DNA of 64,000 nt from Paenibacillus_I sp035510375 (GCF_035510375.1 NZ_DATKHG010000032.1), one strand, 5' to 3'; positions 16,953-24,817 are shown, counted from the stretch's first letter. The notes: a model not told the origin generated them from the sequence alone. A program made the numbers and translations.

Positions 16953-17668
16953 GCGCCGTTGCTCCCTTTCGTACCGATGTGGAGCGCGGCGATGCCGCCC
17001 GTCAGCCCGTAATCCTCCACTTCCTGCAGCCCGGTCTCGCGGAAGATGCTCGCCAGCTCCTTGCGGCCGGGGAACGCGACAAGCGATTCCGGCAGCCATT
17101 TATACTGCTCGTACCGCCCGGCGACAAGCTTGCCGAGGACGGGCAGAAATCGGTTAAAATAAAAGGAATAGACCGCTTTGAGCGGCTGCCGGGTCGGCTT
17201 CGAAAGCTCAAGGCAGACGACCTTGCCGCCGGGCTTGACGACCCTCCGCATCTCCCGCAGCACCTGCCGGATATCCGGCACGTTGCGCAGTCCGAATCCG
17301 ATCGTCGCGTAATCGAACGTATCGTCTTCGTAAGGCAGCGCCATCGCGTTGCCCTGCACGAGGTCGATCCGGCCGCCAAGCCCCAGCTTGTCCACCTTGG
17401 CCCGGCCGTGGTCCAGCATGTTCCGGCTGAAATCCAGCCCGACAACCTTGCCCGTTCCGCTCGCCTGCGCGATCGCGACGGTCCAGTCGCCGGTGCCGCA
17501 GCACAGATCGATCGCCGTATCCCCGGAACCGACGTTCATTTTCCGCATTGTAAATTTGCGCCATGCCTTGTGCCTGCGGAAGCTGAGCACGTCGTTCATC
17601 ATATCATATTTCGGCGCAATGCTTTCAAAAACGGAATGAACGAACCGCTCTTTCGATTTTGCGTCCAA
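16949..17668 (-). CDS. menG: Demethylmenaquinone methyltransferase
   Basis: A 239-residue SAM methyltransferase that performs the last step of menaquinone synthesis. The SAM motif is AIDLCCGTGDWTVAIAQ; FERF-type segments KERFVHSVFESIAPKYDMMNDVLSFRRHKAWRK-like residues mark the UbiE/MenG N-terminus. The start is TTG (reading LDAKSKERF) with GGGGTGA 6 nt upstream; a longer frame is open but overlaps hepS in another frame. Confidence 0.94.
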   Translation of the reverse strand: MDAKSKERFVHSVFESIAPKYDMMNDVLSFRRHKAWRKFTMRKMNVGSGDTAIDLCCGTGDWTVAIAQASGTGKVVGLDFSRNMLDHGRAKVDKLGLGGRIDLVQGNAMALPYEDDTFDYATIGFGLRNVPDIRQVLREMRRVVKPGGKVVCLELSKPTRQPLKAVYSFYFNRFLPVLGKLVAGRYEQYKWLPESLVAFPGRKELASIFRETGLQEVEDYGLTGGIAALHIGTKGSNGA

Positions 17669-17673
17669 CCCCG

Positions 17674-18543
17674 TCACCCCATCTCGTTGTATATCGCTTG
17701 CTGCGCGGCGAAAGGCCGGAGAAAACGCTCGCCGATTCCCGCCAGCTCGGATGCCAGCTTGTCGGATTCGAGCCCTGCGGCGATCGACTGGACATGCTGA
17801 ACCGACTGGCGCAGCTTGTCGTGCAGTTGGCTCCGGATATCGTATTTGGCGACGAGCGAGCTGACGACGCCTTCCTCGCGCGCCCGCTCCGCCAGCCATT
17901 TCCTGTCGGCATCCGTTCCTTCCTGCATCACATGCCAATACCCCCAGCTGCGCTCGAACCGTCCGGGAGACTCCATCCGGTCCAGCTCATGCGCGACGAC
18001 CTCGCAGCGGCTTAAACCTCTCAACAGCTCCGGCCACAGCCGGGAAGCCCGTCCTTCCAGAAGAGCGCCGAACAGCTCGAACAGGCCGGTCTTCATATCC
18101 GTGCACATGCCGATGTACTCGTCGGCCGTTACCTTAAGCTGCTTCATCCGCATATACAAATTCAGCTTGACCCGGTTCACTTCGCATATTGCGCCGCTGA
18201 TTTTGCGGATCATGTCGATTTGGCCCGCCTGGGACAGCAAATGGTAAAAGCGGCTGCTGAAATAATCGCCGGCCAGCACCTTCAATTGGCGCTCGCGCAT
18301 GCCGGCCTCCGGCCGTTTCTCCCGATCGTCGTCGATCGTGTCGTGCGTATCGAGCCCAAGCTGGACCAGCGACACGACAAGCGCGTACAGCTCGCTCAGC
18401 TGAGCGGAATGGCGTCCGTTTGCAAGAAACGCGAACAGCAGACGAGCCCTGGAGTCCGGAAACTCGGGCAGGTCCGTATGCGTTTGGATCATGTCGTATT
18501 CGACGTATTTTTTCGCCATCTCAGGTATGCGGTACGATTTCAT
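17674..18543 (-). CDS. hepS: Heptaprenyl diphosphate synthase component 1
   Basis: A 289-residue accessory subunit of the two-component prenyl synthase, partner of HepT. LGLDTHDTIDDDREKR and the LKVLAGDYFSSRFYHLLSQAG segment are typical of the HepS family, which lacks a full set of Asp-rich motifs. The start is the ATG with GGAGG 8 nt upstream. It is the first gene behind the extended -10 promoter at 18601-18609, followed after 5 bp by menG. Confidence 0.9.
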   Translation of the reverse strand: MKSYRIPEMAKKYVEYDMIQTHTDLPEFPDSRARLLFAFLANGRHSAQLSELYALVVSLVQLGLDTHDTIDDDREKRPEAGMRERQLKVLAGDYFSSRFYHLLSQAGQIDMIRKISGAICEVNRVKLNLYMRMKQLKVTADEYIGMCTDMKTGLFELFGALLEGRASRLWPELLRGLSRCEVVAHELDRMESPGRFERSWGYWHVMQEGTDADRKWLAERAREEGVVSSLVAKYDIRSQLHDKLRQSVQHVQSIAAGLESDKLASELAGIGERFLRPFAAQQAIYNEMG

Positions 18544-18600
18544 CGATCCAGCCTCCGGGCATTGCAGTACGAATCTTGCTGCAACTCTATAATCCAAATT

Positions 18601-18609
18601 ATTATATCA
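18601..18609 (-). promoter_or_regulatory. Extended -10 promoter of the menaquinone operon
   Basis: The minus strand reads TGATATAAT, a perfect -10 with the TGn extension, 58 bp upstream of hepS. No good -35 is present, as is usual for extended -10 promoters. Confidence 0.6.
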
Positions 18610-18663
18610 CAACTGTGCAAGTGAAGCATACCCGGCAGGGCTTTTCAAACGGGCGCGATTTTG

Positions 18664-19239
18664 TCAGTCGCCGTACCCGGCGCCCGGCGGCCCGAACCGT
18701 TCCGTCCAATCGGCCGTGTGGGACAGGCGAAGCCGCTGGCGCCAGGCGATGTCGCCGAGCAAATCGGCCGCCTCGAGCGTGCCCGCGCCGGCCGACAGCC
18801 ATCCGTCGTTGCGGCGGACGTCCGCCGCCAGAAGCAGCCCGTAGTCCTCCTGTCCGTCCGTCCGCACACTGTCCTCCCTCGCTTCCACAAACCGCACAAG
18901 CAGCCGGTCCACGTTGCCGGTCCGGTAAAACGACAGCTTGACAAGCTTCTTCAAATCTTCAAGCAGCGCATCGGGCTCCGCTGTTTCCGGCCTGACGACG
19001 AAGTCGATCGACAGAGCCGCCCCTTTTATGAACGTCCGCTTGATCGGCTCCGAAAACGATTGCGCGATGAGCGCATCCACCAGGTTCTCGTCGCTCAGCT
19101 TGGTCAACCGGTCCGGCCGAAAAACGGCCACCTCATCCGCACGGTTCGGCAAAGCGCCGCCGTGGGGCAGAAGCAGGGCGGCGAACCCCGCAATGACCGC
19201 AACGGCCCCGGCCGCCGCAAAAGCTTTGATCGCTCTCAT
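18664..19239 (-). CDS. Exported or membrane-anchored protein of unknown function
   Basis: The 191-residue protein has an N-terminal hydrophobic segment (about 4-24, AFAAAGAVAVIAGFAALLLP) after a positive start, so it is a signal anchor or signal peptide. The rest is soluble and includes LVDALIAQSFSEPIKRTFIKG and DRLLVRFVEAREDSVRTDG. ATG with GGGGTGA just upstream supports the start. It lies between the mtrB terminator and the hepS promoter, where B. subtilis has no gene. I do not recognise the family. Confidence 0.75.
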   Translation of the reverse strand: MRAIKAFAAAGAVAVIAGFAALLLPHGGALPNRADEVAVFRPDRLTKLSDENLVDALIAQSFSEPIKRTFIKGAALSIDFVVRPETAEPDALLEDLKKLVKLSFYRTGNVDRLLVRFVEAREDSVRTDGQEDYGLLLAADVRRNDGWLSAGAGTLEAADLLGDIAWRQRLRLSHTADWTERFGPPGAGYGD

Positions 19240-19305
19240 ATCGTCACCCCGTCCGCATTAACAGTTTCAGCCTCCGCATGCAGGTCTCATACCGTATTGT
19301 ACATA

Positions 19306-19330
19306 CAAAAAAAGCAGGCTATGCCTGCTT
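19306..19330 (-). terminator. mtrB terminator
   Basis: GCAGGC-ATA-GCCTGC followed on the minus strand by seven Ts, 34 bp after the mtrB stop codon. Confidence 0.88.
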
Positions 19331-19363
19331 TCCCGCAAAACGTATAGGGACGGCGGCGCGGGC

Positions 19364-19591
19364 CTAGTTATCCGTCTCCAGCATGCCGTATTTCGTCATG
19401 ACGACCGCCTTGCCGCGAATCTTGATGGCCGAGGTGTGATTGGTGAATTGCGCGATCAGGATTTCGCCCTTGTCCAGCTTCTCCGTATGGTGAAACTTCG
19501 TATCCTGTCCCCGGGTAAGGCCGATCACCTGCACGCCCTGGTCTTTGGCCTTGACCACAATGTATTCGCCTTGAGTTGGATTCTGCTCCAT
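19364..19591 (-). CDS. mtrB: TRAP, tryptophan RNA-binding attenuation protein
   Basis: A 75-residue subunit of the 11-mer ring that, loaded with tryptophan, wraps (G/U)AG repeats in leader RNA. The core VIGLTRGQDTKFHHTEKLDK, IAQFTNHTSAIKIRG closely follows the B. subtilis protein, including the Thr/His residues of the tryptophan pocket and the lysines that contact RNA. The ATG has AGGGGAG upstream. A matching RNA target is present at 9077-9137. The folE (mtrA) gene that precedes it in B. subtilis is absent; a tRNA-Pro gene lies 93 bp upstream instead. Confidence 0.97.
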   Translation of the reverse strand: MEQNPTQGEYIVVKAKDQGVQVIGLTRGQDTKFHHTEKLDKGEILIAQFTNHTSAIKIRGKAVVMTKYGMLETDN

Positions 19592-19684
19592 GGTAACTCC
19601 CCTTCAAGAAACGATTTCCCCCGAAAATATAAAAACTGCCTCCTACATGCCGGCCAGGAAAGCAGCTCGCTCTCTTAAAATAAA

Positions 19685-19761
19685 TGGTCGGGTGTACCGG
19701 ATTTGAACTGGCGACCTCTACCACCCCAAGGTAGCGCTCTACCAAGCTGAGCTAACACCCG
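19685..19761 (-). tRNA. tRNA-Pro (GGG anticodon)
   Basis: A 77-nt cloverleaf with encoded CCA. The acceptor stem CGGGTGT/ACACCCG is perfect, the D-arm is GCTC-AGCTTGGTA-GAGC, and the anticodon arm is CTACC-TTGGGGT-GGTAG with anticodon GGG (codons CCC/CCU). The T-arm GCCAG-TTCAAAT-CCGGT contains one A-C mismatch and one G-U pair. A consensus promoter lies directly upstream. Confidence 0.93.
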
Positions 19762-19776
19762 ACAAATGCAAAATTG

Positions 19777-19805
19777 ATTCTATCCAATTTACGGGTCCTT
19801 GTCAA
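19777..19805 (-). promoter_or_regulatory. Promoter of tRNA-Pro and probably mtrB
   Basis: Minus-strand perfect TTGACA (19800-19805), a 17-bp spacer and TAGAAT (19777-19782) lie 16 bp upstream of the tRNA. No terminator is seen between the tRNA and mtrB, so they may be co-transcribed. Confidence 0.8.
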
Positions 19806-19831
19806 TAGCGTTCCGGCGCCTTCCCGCGGCA

Positions 19832-19864
19832 AATAAAAACGCCCGAATGGAAGCCACCCGGACG
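19832..19864 (-). terminator. hup terminator
   Basis: A 10-bp stem with G-U pairs (CGTCCGGGTG with CATTCGGGCG) and a 5-nt loop, followed by TTTTTATT on the minus strand, about 20 bp after the hup stop codon. Confidence 0.8.
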
Positions 19865-19885
19865 TCTGCGCGCAATGCGATTCTG

Positions 19886-20161
19886 TTAGTTGCCGACAAG
19901 ATCCTTCAGCGATTTGCCCGGCTTGAAGGCCGGCGTCTTGCTTGCCGCGATCTCGATCTCCTGGCCCGTTTGCGGGTTGCGGCCTTTGCGGGCGGAACGC
20001 TCGCGGACTTCAAAGTTCCCGAAACCTACGAGTTGAACCTTCTCGCCGCCTTGCAGCGCTTCGGAAATCGCGTCGAATACGGCGTCGACCGCTTTCGTCG
20101 CATCCTTCTTCGACAATTCCGTCAAATCGGATACTTTGGCAATCAATTCCGTTTTGTTCAT
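19886..20161 (-). CDS. hup: DNA-binding protein HU
   Basis: A 91-residue nucleoid protein (hbs in B. subtilis) that binds and bends DNA as a dimer. MNKTELIAKV at the start, the GFGNFEVRERSARKGRNPQTG beta-arm region with the DNA-inserting proline, and the C-terminal FKPGKSLKD are standard. The ATG with GGGGAGGTGA upstream is the start rather than an ATG three codons earlier. It is monocistronic, upstream of mtrB as in B. subtilis. Confidence 0.97.
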   Translation of the reverse strand: MNKTELIAKVSDLTELSKKDATKAVDAVFDAISEALQGGEKVQLVGFGNFEVRERSARKGRNPQTGQEIEIAASKTPAFKPGKSLKDLVGN

Positions 20162-20320
20162 AGCTTTCACCTCCCCTGGTGGCGATCAGTCTCATTCGTT
20201 ATCATTCTGTTTAACCGAAACCTGCAAAAATATACCTAAAGCCGAACAATTTTTATAGTAATACAGCCGTTTCGGAATTTCAAGTAGAATCGAAGGCGCG
20301 TCCGCGAAAAAACGCAACAA

Positions 20321-20348
20321 GGAAAGGCGCGCAGGCGCGCGCCTTTCC
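20321..20348 (-). terminator. spoIVA terminator
   Basis: A perfect 12-bp stem (GGAAAGGCGCGC with GCGCGCCTTTCC) over a 4-nt loop, followed on the minus strand by TTGTTGCGTTTTTT, 14 bp after the spoIVA stop codon. Confidence 0.85.
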
Positions 20349-20361
20349 GGATACGTCGTTC

Positions 20362-21840
20362 CTATAAGATGATCGCGATCAGCCCGCCGGAACCTTCGTT
20401 GATGATGCGGCCGAGCGTCTCCTGCAGCTTGTAGCGGGCATTGTCGGGCATCATCGCAATCTTGCCCTGAATGCCTTCGCGCACGATCGAATGGAGCGAA
20501 CGGCCGAAAATATCGGACTCCCATATCTTGATAGGGTCGTTCTCGAAATCCTGCATCAGGTACCGGACGAGCTCCTCGCTTTGCTTCTCCGTGCCGATGA
20601 TCGGCGCGAATTCGGATTCGACATCAACGCGGATCATATGGATCGACGGCGCCGTCGCTTTCAGCCTGACGCCGAAGCGGGAGCCTTGCCGGATGAGCTC
20701 CGGCTCGTCGAGGGCCATCTCGGACAGCGTCGGCGCCGCGATGCCGTAGCCGGCCGTTTTGACCATCTCGAGCGCCTCCGCGAAACGGTCGTACTCGCGC
20801 TTGGCGTGCGAGAACTCCTGCATCAGCTGCAGCAAATGGTCCTTGCCGCGAATCTCGGTGCCCACAACCTCCATGAGAATCCGATCGTAAAGCTCATCCG
20901 GCGCGAACAGATCGATTTCCGCCACGCCTTGGCCCATATTCATGCCGCTCAGGCCGGCCCGTGCGATGAAATCGTATCCCATGAACTGCTCGACGACCCG
21001 GTCGACGTCCCGCAGCCGGCGAATATCCTGCACCGTGTCGCGCACCGAGTTCTCGTAGCTTCTGCGCAGCCAATGCTGCTCGTTGAGCACCATGACCCAG
21101 CTCGGCAGGTTGACGTTCACTTCATGCACGGGGAATTCGTACAGCACCTCGCGAAGGACGGACATGACCTCGTCCTCCCCCATCGTCGCCACGCTCATGG
21201 TCATAACCGGTATATCGTATTTGGCCTGAAGCTCGCTGCGCAGCTGAAGCGCCTCTTCGCTGCGCGGACGCGTCGAGTTGACGATCAGCACGAACGGCTT
21301 GCCGACTTCCTTCAGCTCGCCGATCACCCGTTCCTCGGCCACCACGTAAGAGCTCCGCGGAATTTCCGCAATCGAGCCGTCCGTCGTGACGACGATTCCG
21401 AGCGTCGAGTGCTCCTGAATCACTTTGCGGGTTCCGATCTCCGCCGCTTCCTGGAACGGAATCGGCTCCTCGAACCAGGGAGTGGAGATCATGCGCGGGC
21501 CGTTCTCGTCTTCATAGCCTTTGGCGCCCTCCACGGCGTAGCCGACGCAGTCGACAAGGCGCACATTCACGTCAAGCCCTTCGGAGACGCGCACTTGCAC
21601 GGCCTGGTTCGGCACGAATTTCGGTTCGGTCGTCATGATCGTTTTGCCGGCGGCGCTTTGCGGCAGCTCGTCGACGGCTCGTACGCGGTCGGATTCGCTC
21701 GTGATGTTGGGCAGGACGACCGTCTCCATGAACCGCTTGATAAAGGTCGATTTGCCCGTGCGGACCGCTCCGACTACGCCGAGGTAAATATCCCCGCCGG
21801 TCCGTTCGGCGATGTCCTTGAAAATGTCCACTTTTTCCAC
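20362..21840 (-). CDS. spoIVA: Stage IV sporulation protein A, coat morphogenetic ATPase
   Basis: A 492-residue ATPase that polymerises on the outer forespore membrane to form the platform of the spore coat. Walker A GAVRTGKST is at 24-32; the rest matches B. subtilis SpoIVA almost end to end, including the C-terminal LERIINEGSGGLIAIIL-like segment that contacts SpoVM. The start is GTG with GGAGGGG upstream. It is single-gene, with a sigma-E-type promoter at 21954-21983. Confidence 0.97.
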   Translation of the reverse strand: MEKVDIFKDIAERTGGDIYLGVVGAVRTGKSTFIKRFMETVVLPNITSESDRVRAVDELPQSAAGKTIMTTEPKFVPNQAVQVRVSEGLDVNVRLVDCVGYAVEGAKGYEDENGPRMISTPWFEEPIPFQEAAEIGTRKVIQEHSTLGIVVTTDGSIAEIPRSSYVVAEERVIGELKEVGKPFVLIVNSTRPRSEEALQLRSELQAKYDIPVMTMSVATMGEDEVMSVLREVLYEFPVHEVNVNLPSWVMVLNEQHWLRRSYENSVRDTVQDIRRLRDVDRVVEQFMGYDFIARAGLSGMNMGQGVAEIDLFAPDELYDRILMEVVGTEIRGKDHLLQLMQEFSHAKREYDRFAEALEMVKTAGYGIAAPTLSEMALDEPELIRQGSRFGVRLKATAPSIHMIRVDVESEFAPIIGTEKQSEELVRYLMQDFENDPIKIWESDIFGRSLHSIVREGIQGKIAMMPDNARYKLQETLGRIINEGSGGLIAIIL

Positions 21841-21953
21841 TGAATATCCCCTCCAAACATATTTCCGCGAACTGAACGTCCGCACGAGGACCGGCCGACG
21901 CCTTGCCGGACTTCTACCAGTTGCAATCTAGTACAACCGTCTGGACTAGTAAC

Positions 21954-21983
21954 ATCATATGGCCGTCCCGTCCGATTTATGAC
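21954..21983 (-). promoter_or_regulatory. Sigma-E-type promoter of spoIVA
   Basis: The minus strand has GTCATAAA (21976-21983), a 14-bp spacer and CATATGAT (21954-21961), each matching 6 of 8 bases of the mother-cell sigma-E boxes, about 110 bp upstream of spoIVA, which is a known sigma-E gene. Confidence 0.6.
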
Positions 21984-22080
21984 CGGGCGCCGCACGAATC
22001 TTTCACGGCCCGCGGCTGCCCGCGCCCTCCATGAATGGATATATGACGGGAGCCGCCGCGCTAGAACATCTCTCCTTCGA

Positions 22081-22117
22081 AAAACAAAAACGCGCATCGC
22101 CCGAAAGCGAAACGCGG
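22081..22117 (-). terminator. yphF terminator
   Basis: An imperfect GC-rich stem (CGCGTTTCGC with GCGATGCGCG) followed on the minus strand by TTTTTGTTTTTC, about 20 bp after the lipoprotein gene. Confidence 0.65.
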
Positions 22118-22135
22118 TTGGACAGCGTGCGGTTG

Positions 22136-22876
22136 CTATGGCAGGGGAACGGGAAGCCGCGCTTCCGGATCGCCGTTCACCAAGTAGTAGGCGGGCGACT
22201 TGACGGGCACGAAATCGGATTTCGCAACGAGCAGCCCTCGCAGGTCATAGTCCGGTCCGGGCAGCGTTCCGCCTTGCTGCTCGACCGCTTTGCGGACGTC
22301 GATGCCGTAATCGGCGAAAACGGTTCCGCCCTCGTGCACGATGACGTTCATGGGCTGCCTGCTGTAAACGCTGCGTATGTCGAGCTTGACGCCTTTGAGC
22401 TTGTCGTAGTCAAGATAGCGGAAAGACGGATACGCTTGTTCGCCGACAGGAAGCCGGCCGCCGTTCGCCTTCTTATAAGCGTCGACGCGACGCTGCAAAT
22501 CGTTGATTTGCTGATAGACGACCACGCTCATCAGCTTGACGGTCGGATCGCTCTCCTCGTTCTGGATCAGAAAGTAATAGCTGCCGCCTTTCTCGAACGC
22601 GGCCGCCGGAATTTCGCCGATATAATTCATTCGCCGCAGCTTGGGCAAGTCGACGATGAACTTCTCGTATCTGGGCGTCGTTTCCTCGGCGTTCTTGATG
22701 GGCAGCAGGCCGTTATCCGCCTGAAACTGGTCGATCGCCTGCTGCAAATTCCGAATCGCCTCCTTCGGAGGCAGCTGATTTTGCGCCAGGCGGTCCTGCG
22801 GGTACAGGCAGCCCGGCAATGCCGCCGCCAGCGCCAGCGCAAGCAAAACTTTCACCGTTCCGTTCCGATGCCCCAT
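22136..22876 (-). CDS. yphF: Putative lipoprotein, YphF-like
   Basis: A 246-residue protein with a signal peptide ending in lipobox LPGC (Cys23), so it should be lipid-anchored on the outer face of the membrane. No catalytic motif is evident. It follows spoIVA exactly as yphF does in B. subtilis, which is the basis for the symbol. ATG preceded by GGAGGGGAGAACGC. It lies 18 bp downstream of the first ferredoxin gene and may be co-transcribed with it. Confidence 0.75.
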   Translation of the reverse strand: MGHRNGTVKVLLALALAAALPGCLYPQDRLAQNQLPPKEAIRNLQQAIDQFQADNGLLPIKNAEETTPRYEKFIVDLPKLRRMNYIGEIPAAAFEKGGSYYFLIQNEESDPTVKLMSVVVYQQINDLQRRVDAYKKANGGRLPVGEQAYPSFRYLDYDKLKGVKLDIRSVYSRQPMNVIVHEGGTVFADYGIDVRKAVEQQGGTLPGPDYDLRGLLVAKSDFVPVKSPAYYLVNGDPEARLPVPLP

Positions 22877-22894
22877 GCGTTCTCCCCTCCAACG

Positions 22895-23239
22895 TTACCA
22901 AAGATCGTCTTCCTCCGCCTGCTTCGCCAGCAAACGCCGCACGGTCGATTTGAGCGGATTCTCGGGCACTTCGACCGACGCGCTGCCGGTCACCTTCGCC
23001 TGGCAGGCGAGCCGCACGCCCTGCTCCGCCAATCCGGCGAGCTTACGTCGTTCCTGCTCGCCGCTCGCCGACAATCCGCCTTCGGACAGCTGCGTGACCT
23101 TGCACATCAGGCAGCCCATTTTACCGCCGCAGCGGGTTTTGATCGGGACGCCGGCGCGCCGCGCCGCTTCCAGCACGCTGGTGCCGTGCGGCACCGATAC
23201 GGTTCTGCCTTCGGGCATAAATGTAATGACGCGCTTCAC
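22895..23239 (-). CDS. 2Fe-2S ferredoxin, CX5CX2C type
   Basis: A 114-residue 2Fe-2S ferredoxin-fold protein. The cluster cysteines lie in KTRCGGKMGCLMCKVTQL (CX5CX2C) with the fourth in VRLACQAKVTG. The N-terminal VITFMPEGRTVSVPHGTSVLEAARRAG is typical of the fold. The C-terminal tail is longer than in minimal ferredoxins (PLKSTVRRLLAKQAEEDDLW). GTG start overlapping the nucleotidyltransferase-like gene by 4 bp (GTGA). Redox partner unknown. Confidence 0.88.
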   Translation of the reverse strand: MKRVITFMPEGRTVSVPHGTSVLEAARRAGVPIKTRCGGKMGCLMCKVTQLSEGGLSASGEQERRKLAGLAEQGVRLACQAKVTGSASVEVPENPLKSTVRRLLAKQAEEDDLW

Positions 23240-23856
23240 CGACCGTCCCCCTTTCGCGACCGCAAACGGGCGTGAACGTCCGCCGCCGCCTCGGCCGTCA
23301 GGCGGTTCGCGGCTTCAAGCCTGCGCAGCGCCGGCTCGTGCCGTTCGGGATTGGCCGCCATAGCGTCCGCCACGAGATCGAACCGGTCCGCGCGGCCGCG
23401 CAGCCGGTTGAACCAAAGCTCATGCGCAAGCGGAACGAGCGGCACACGGAGAGGCAAGCCTTCCGGCCCGGCCAGTTCCAGCCACTCCGCATCCTTCAGC
23501 AAGCCGTCCGACACCTTGACCTCATAGCGGCCCTCGCCCGCCGAAACGACAAAGCCGCCTACCAATTCGACCGCGACGCCCGCGATCTCATAGCGGCTTA
23601 ACAGGGACTCATAGATGCCCGCAACGCTTCGCGCGGGCTTGTCCGCCGAATACGGCGAGAGCCGCTCATGAATAAGCGCACAATCCCCCACATCGGCATA
23701 CACGTCCAAATCGCGCGGCGGGCTCGGCAGCTCGAGGCCGCGCAGCATCAGGCCGGCACTGCCCCCCACGACCCAATCCGCTCCCGAATCCGCCAGCCGG
23801 CCGGCCATCACGCCGAGCGCCCGTTCAATTGCATGGCTCTGCGCCATCGCATCCAC
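23236..23856 (-). CDS. Nucleotidyltransferase-fold protein
   Basis: A 206-residue protein with a nucleotidyltransferase signature: WVVGGSAGLMLRG (GGS at 31-33) followed by PPRDLDVYAD, the GG/GS...DxD pattern of the polymerase-beta-like fold. A later carboxylate that completes the triad could be in GVAVELVGG. It most resembles small uncharacterised proteins of the AbiEii/MNT-like nucleotidyltransferase group. Start GTG with AGGAAG 7 nt upstream. It sits between two ferredoxin genes and overlaps one; its substrate is unknown. Confidence 0.7.
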   Translation of the reverse strand: MDAMAQSHAIERALGVMAGRLADSGADWVVGGSAGLMLRGLELPSPPRDLDVYADVGDCALIHERLSPYSADKPARSVAGIYESLLSRYEIAGVAVELVGGFVVSAGEGRYEVKVSDGLLKDAEWLELAGPEGLPLRVPLVPLAHELWFNRLRGRADRFDLVADAMAANPERHEPALRRLEAANRLTAEAAADVHARLRSRKGDGR

Positions 23857-23867
23857 TTCCGTTCTTC

Positions 23868-24164
23868 CTAGAAATAAAACCGGTTAACCGCGCGGATTCT
23901 GCCCGCTCCCGCTTTGACGACCGCCTGGCAGCCCAGCCGGTAGCCTTGTTCCAGTTCCTCGGGCTCTAGCCTGTCCCATTCGGCGTCCGTCACATCCTCA
24001 AGAAATGCCGCGCCCTCTTCGACGAGCGTGCGGCAGCGGGCACAGGTTCCCCGGGTGCACGAGAACCCCCAGTCGACGCCCGCCTTCATCGCCAAATCCA
24101 ATATCGTAAAGCCCGATTCCGCCTCTACCTCCGCCGATTTCGTCCGGCCCTTCAGCAGCAGCAT
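23868..24164 (-). CDS. 2Fe-2S ferredoxin, CX4CX2C type
   Basis: A 98-residue plant-type ferredoxin. Cluster ligands lie in FSCTRGTCARCRTLVEEG (CX4CX2C) and GYRLGCQA. It is related to but clearly different from the ferredoxin at 22895 in the spacing of its first cysteine pair. It begins the ferredoxin/nucleotidyltransferase/ferredoxin row, 11 bp upstream of the middle gene. Confidence 0.9.
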   Translation of the reverse strand: MLLLKGRTKSAEVEAESGFTILDLAMKAGVDWGFSCTRGTCARCRTLVEEGAAFLEDVTDAEWDRLEPEELEQGYRLGCQAVVKAGAGRIRAVNRFYF

Positions 24165-24200
24165 GCCGTTCCACCCCGCTATAGATTGTTGTTGCCCGGC

Positions 24201-24380
24201 TTACACGATCGAGATCAATCCGAAAATAAAACCGACGATCAGCAAACAGAAAGCCGCCAGCGACAGCACAAACCGAAGAAAGCCCTTCGTCTTGGCTCTC
24301 GCAACCGTGATCAGCACGGCCGAAACGGCCATTAACCCGATGCCGACGAGCGACACCCACATTTTTGTCATTGCATCCAT
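24201..24380 (-). CDS. Small DUF2768-type membrane protein, YphE-like
   Basis: About 59 residues with two hydrophobic segments (WVSLVGIGLMAVSAVLITVA and VLSLAAFCLLIVGFIFGLIS) joined by a short basic loop. Size, topology and position upstream of gpsA match B. subtilis YphE, a DUF2768 protein. The start is uncertain: a GTG seven codons upstream (24401) or a later ATG are possible, and no strong Shine-Dalgarno decides it. Confidence 0.7.
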   Translation of the reverse strand: MDAMTKMWVSLVGIGLMAVSAVLITVARAKTKGFLRFVLSLAAFCLLIVGFIFGLISIV

Positions 24381-24478
24381 TCCGAACACCAGCCCCGACA
24401 CAAACTATGATCGTACTCCAAATAAAGACCGCCCTGCAACTATGTATCAAATTATATCACGGCCGCGGCGTTCGCGAC

Positions 24479-24525
24479 AAAAGCCGGCCGGGCGCTGCGC
24501 GTCGGCATGCGGCCCGGCCGGCTCC
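24479..24525 (-). terminator. spoVIF terminator
   Basis: A stem of GCCGGCCGGG with CCCGGCCGGC followed by TTTT on the minus strand, about 17 bp after spoVIF. Confidence 0.75.
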
Positions 24526-24541
24526 GAGCCTCCGGCGTTCG

Positions 24542-24817
24542 TCACTTCTTAAGCATCATCTTCACGAGCGACTCCAGGTTGGCAAGGTTCATTCCGCTCT
24601 TTTTGACCGCACCGACGATATCGCCCACCGTTTCTTCCGACACCGGCACGTTGGCCATCTTGGAAACCTGCTTAATCAGCTTGCGGAGCTCGGCTTCGCT
24701 CTGCATCGTATCCGAAGTCACGCCGCTCGCCAGCTTTTTGACCGCATTCTCGCTGATCGACTTTCCGGTTTTTTTGTTCACGGCGTTCAGAACGTCTTTG
24801 GAGATGTTTTTTTCCAC
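24542..24817 (-). CDS. spoVIF: Stage VI sporulation protein F
   Basis: A 91-residue protein related to SpoVIF (YjcC), a late mother-cell protein needed for coat assembly in B. subtilis. NISKDVLNAVNKKTGKSISENAVKKLASGV and LIKQVSKMANVPVSEETV are characteristic of the family. The GTG start is chosen because GGGGGAGG lies 8 nt upstream; a longer in-frame TTG would use the Shine-Dalgarno itself as codons. A CATAAGAT at 24848-24855 could be a sigma-K -10 element. Confidence 0.8.
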   Translation of the reverse strand: MEKNISKDVLNAVNKKTGKSISENAVKKLASGVTSDTMQSEAELRKLIKQVSKMANVPVSEETVGDIVGAVKKSGMNLANLESLVKMMLKK

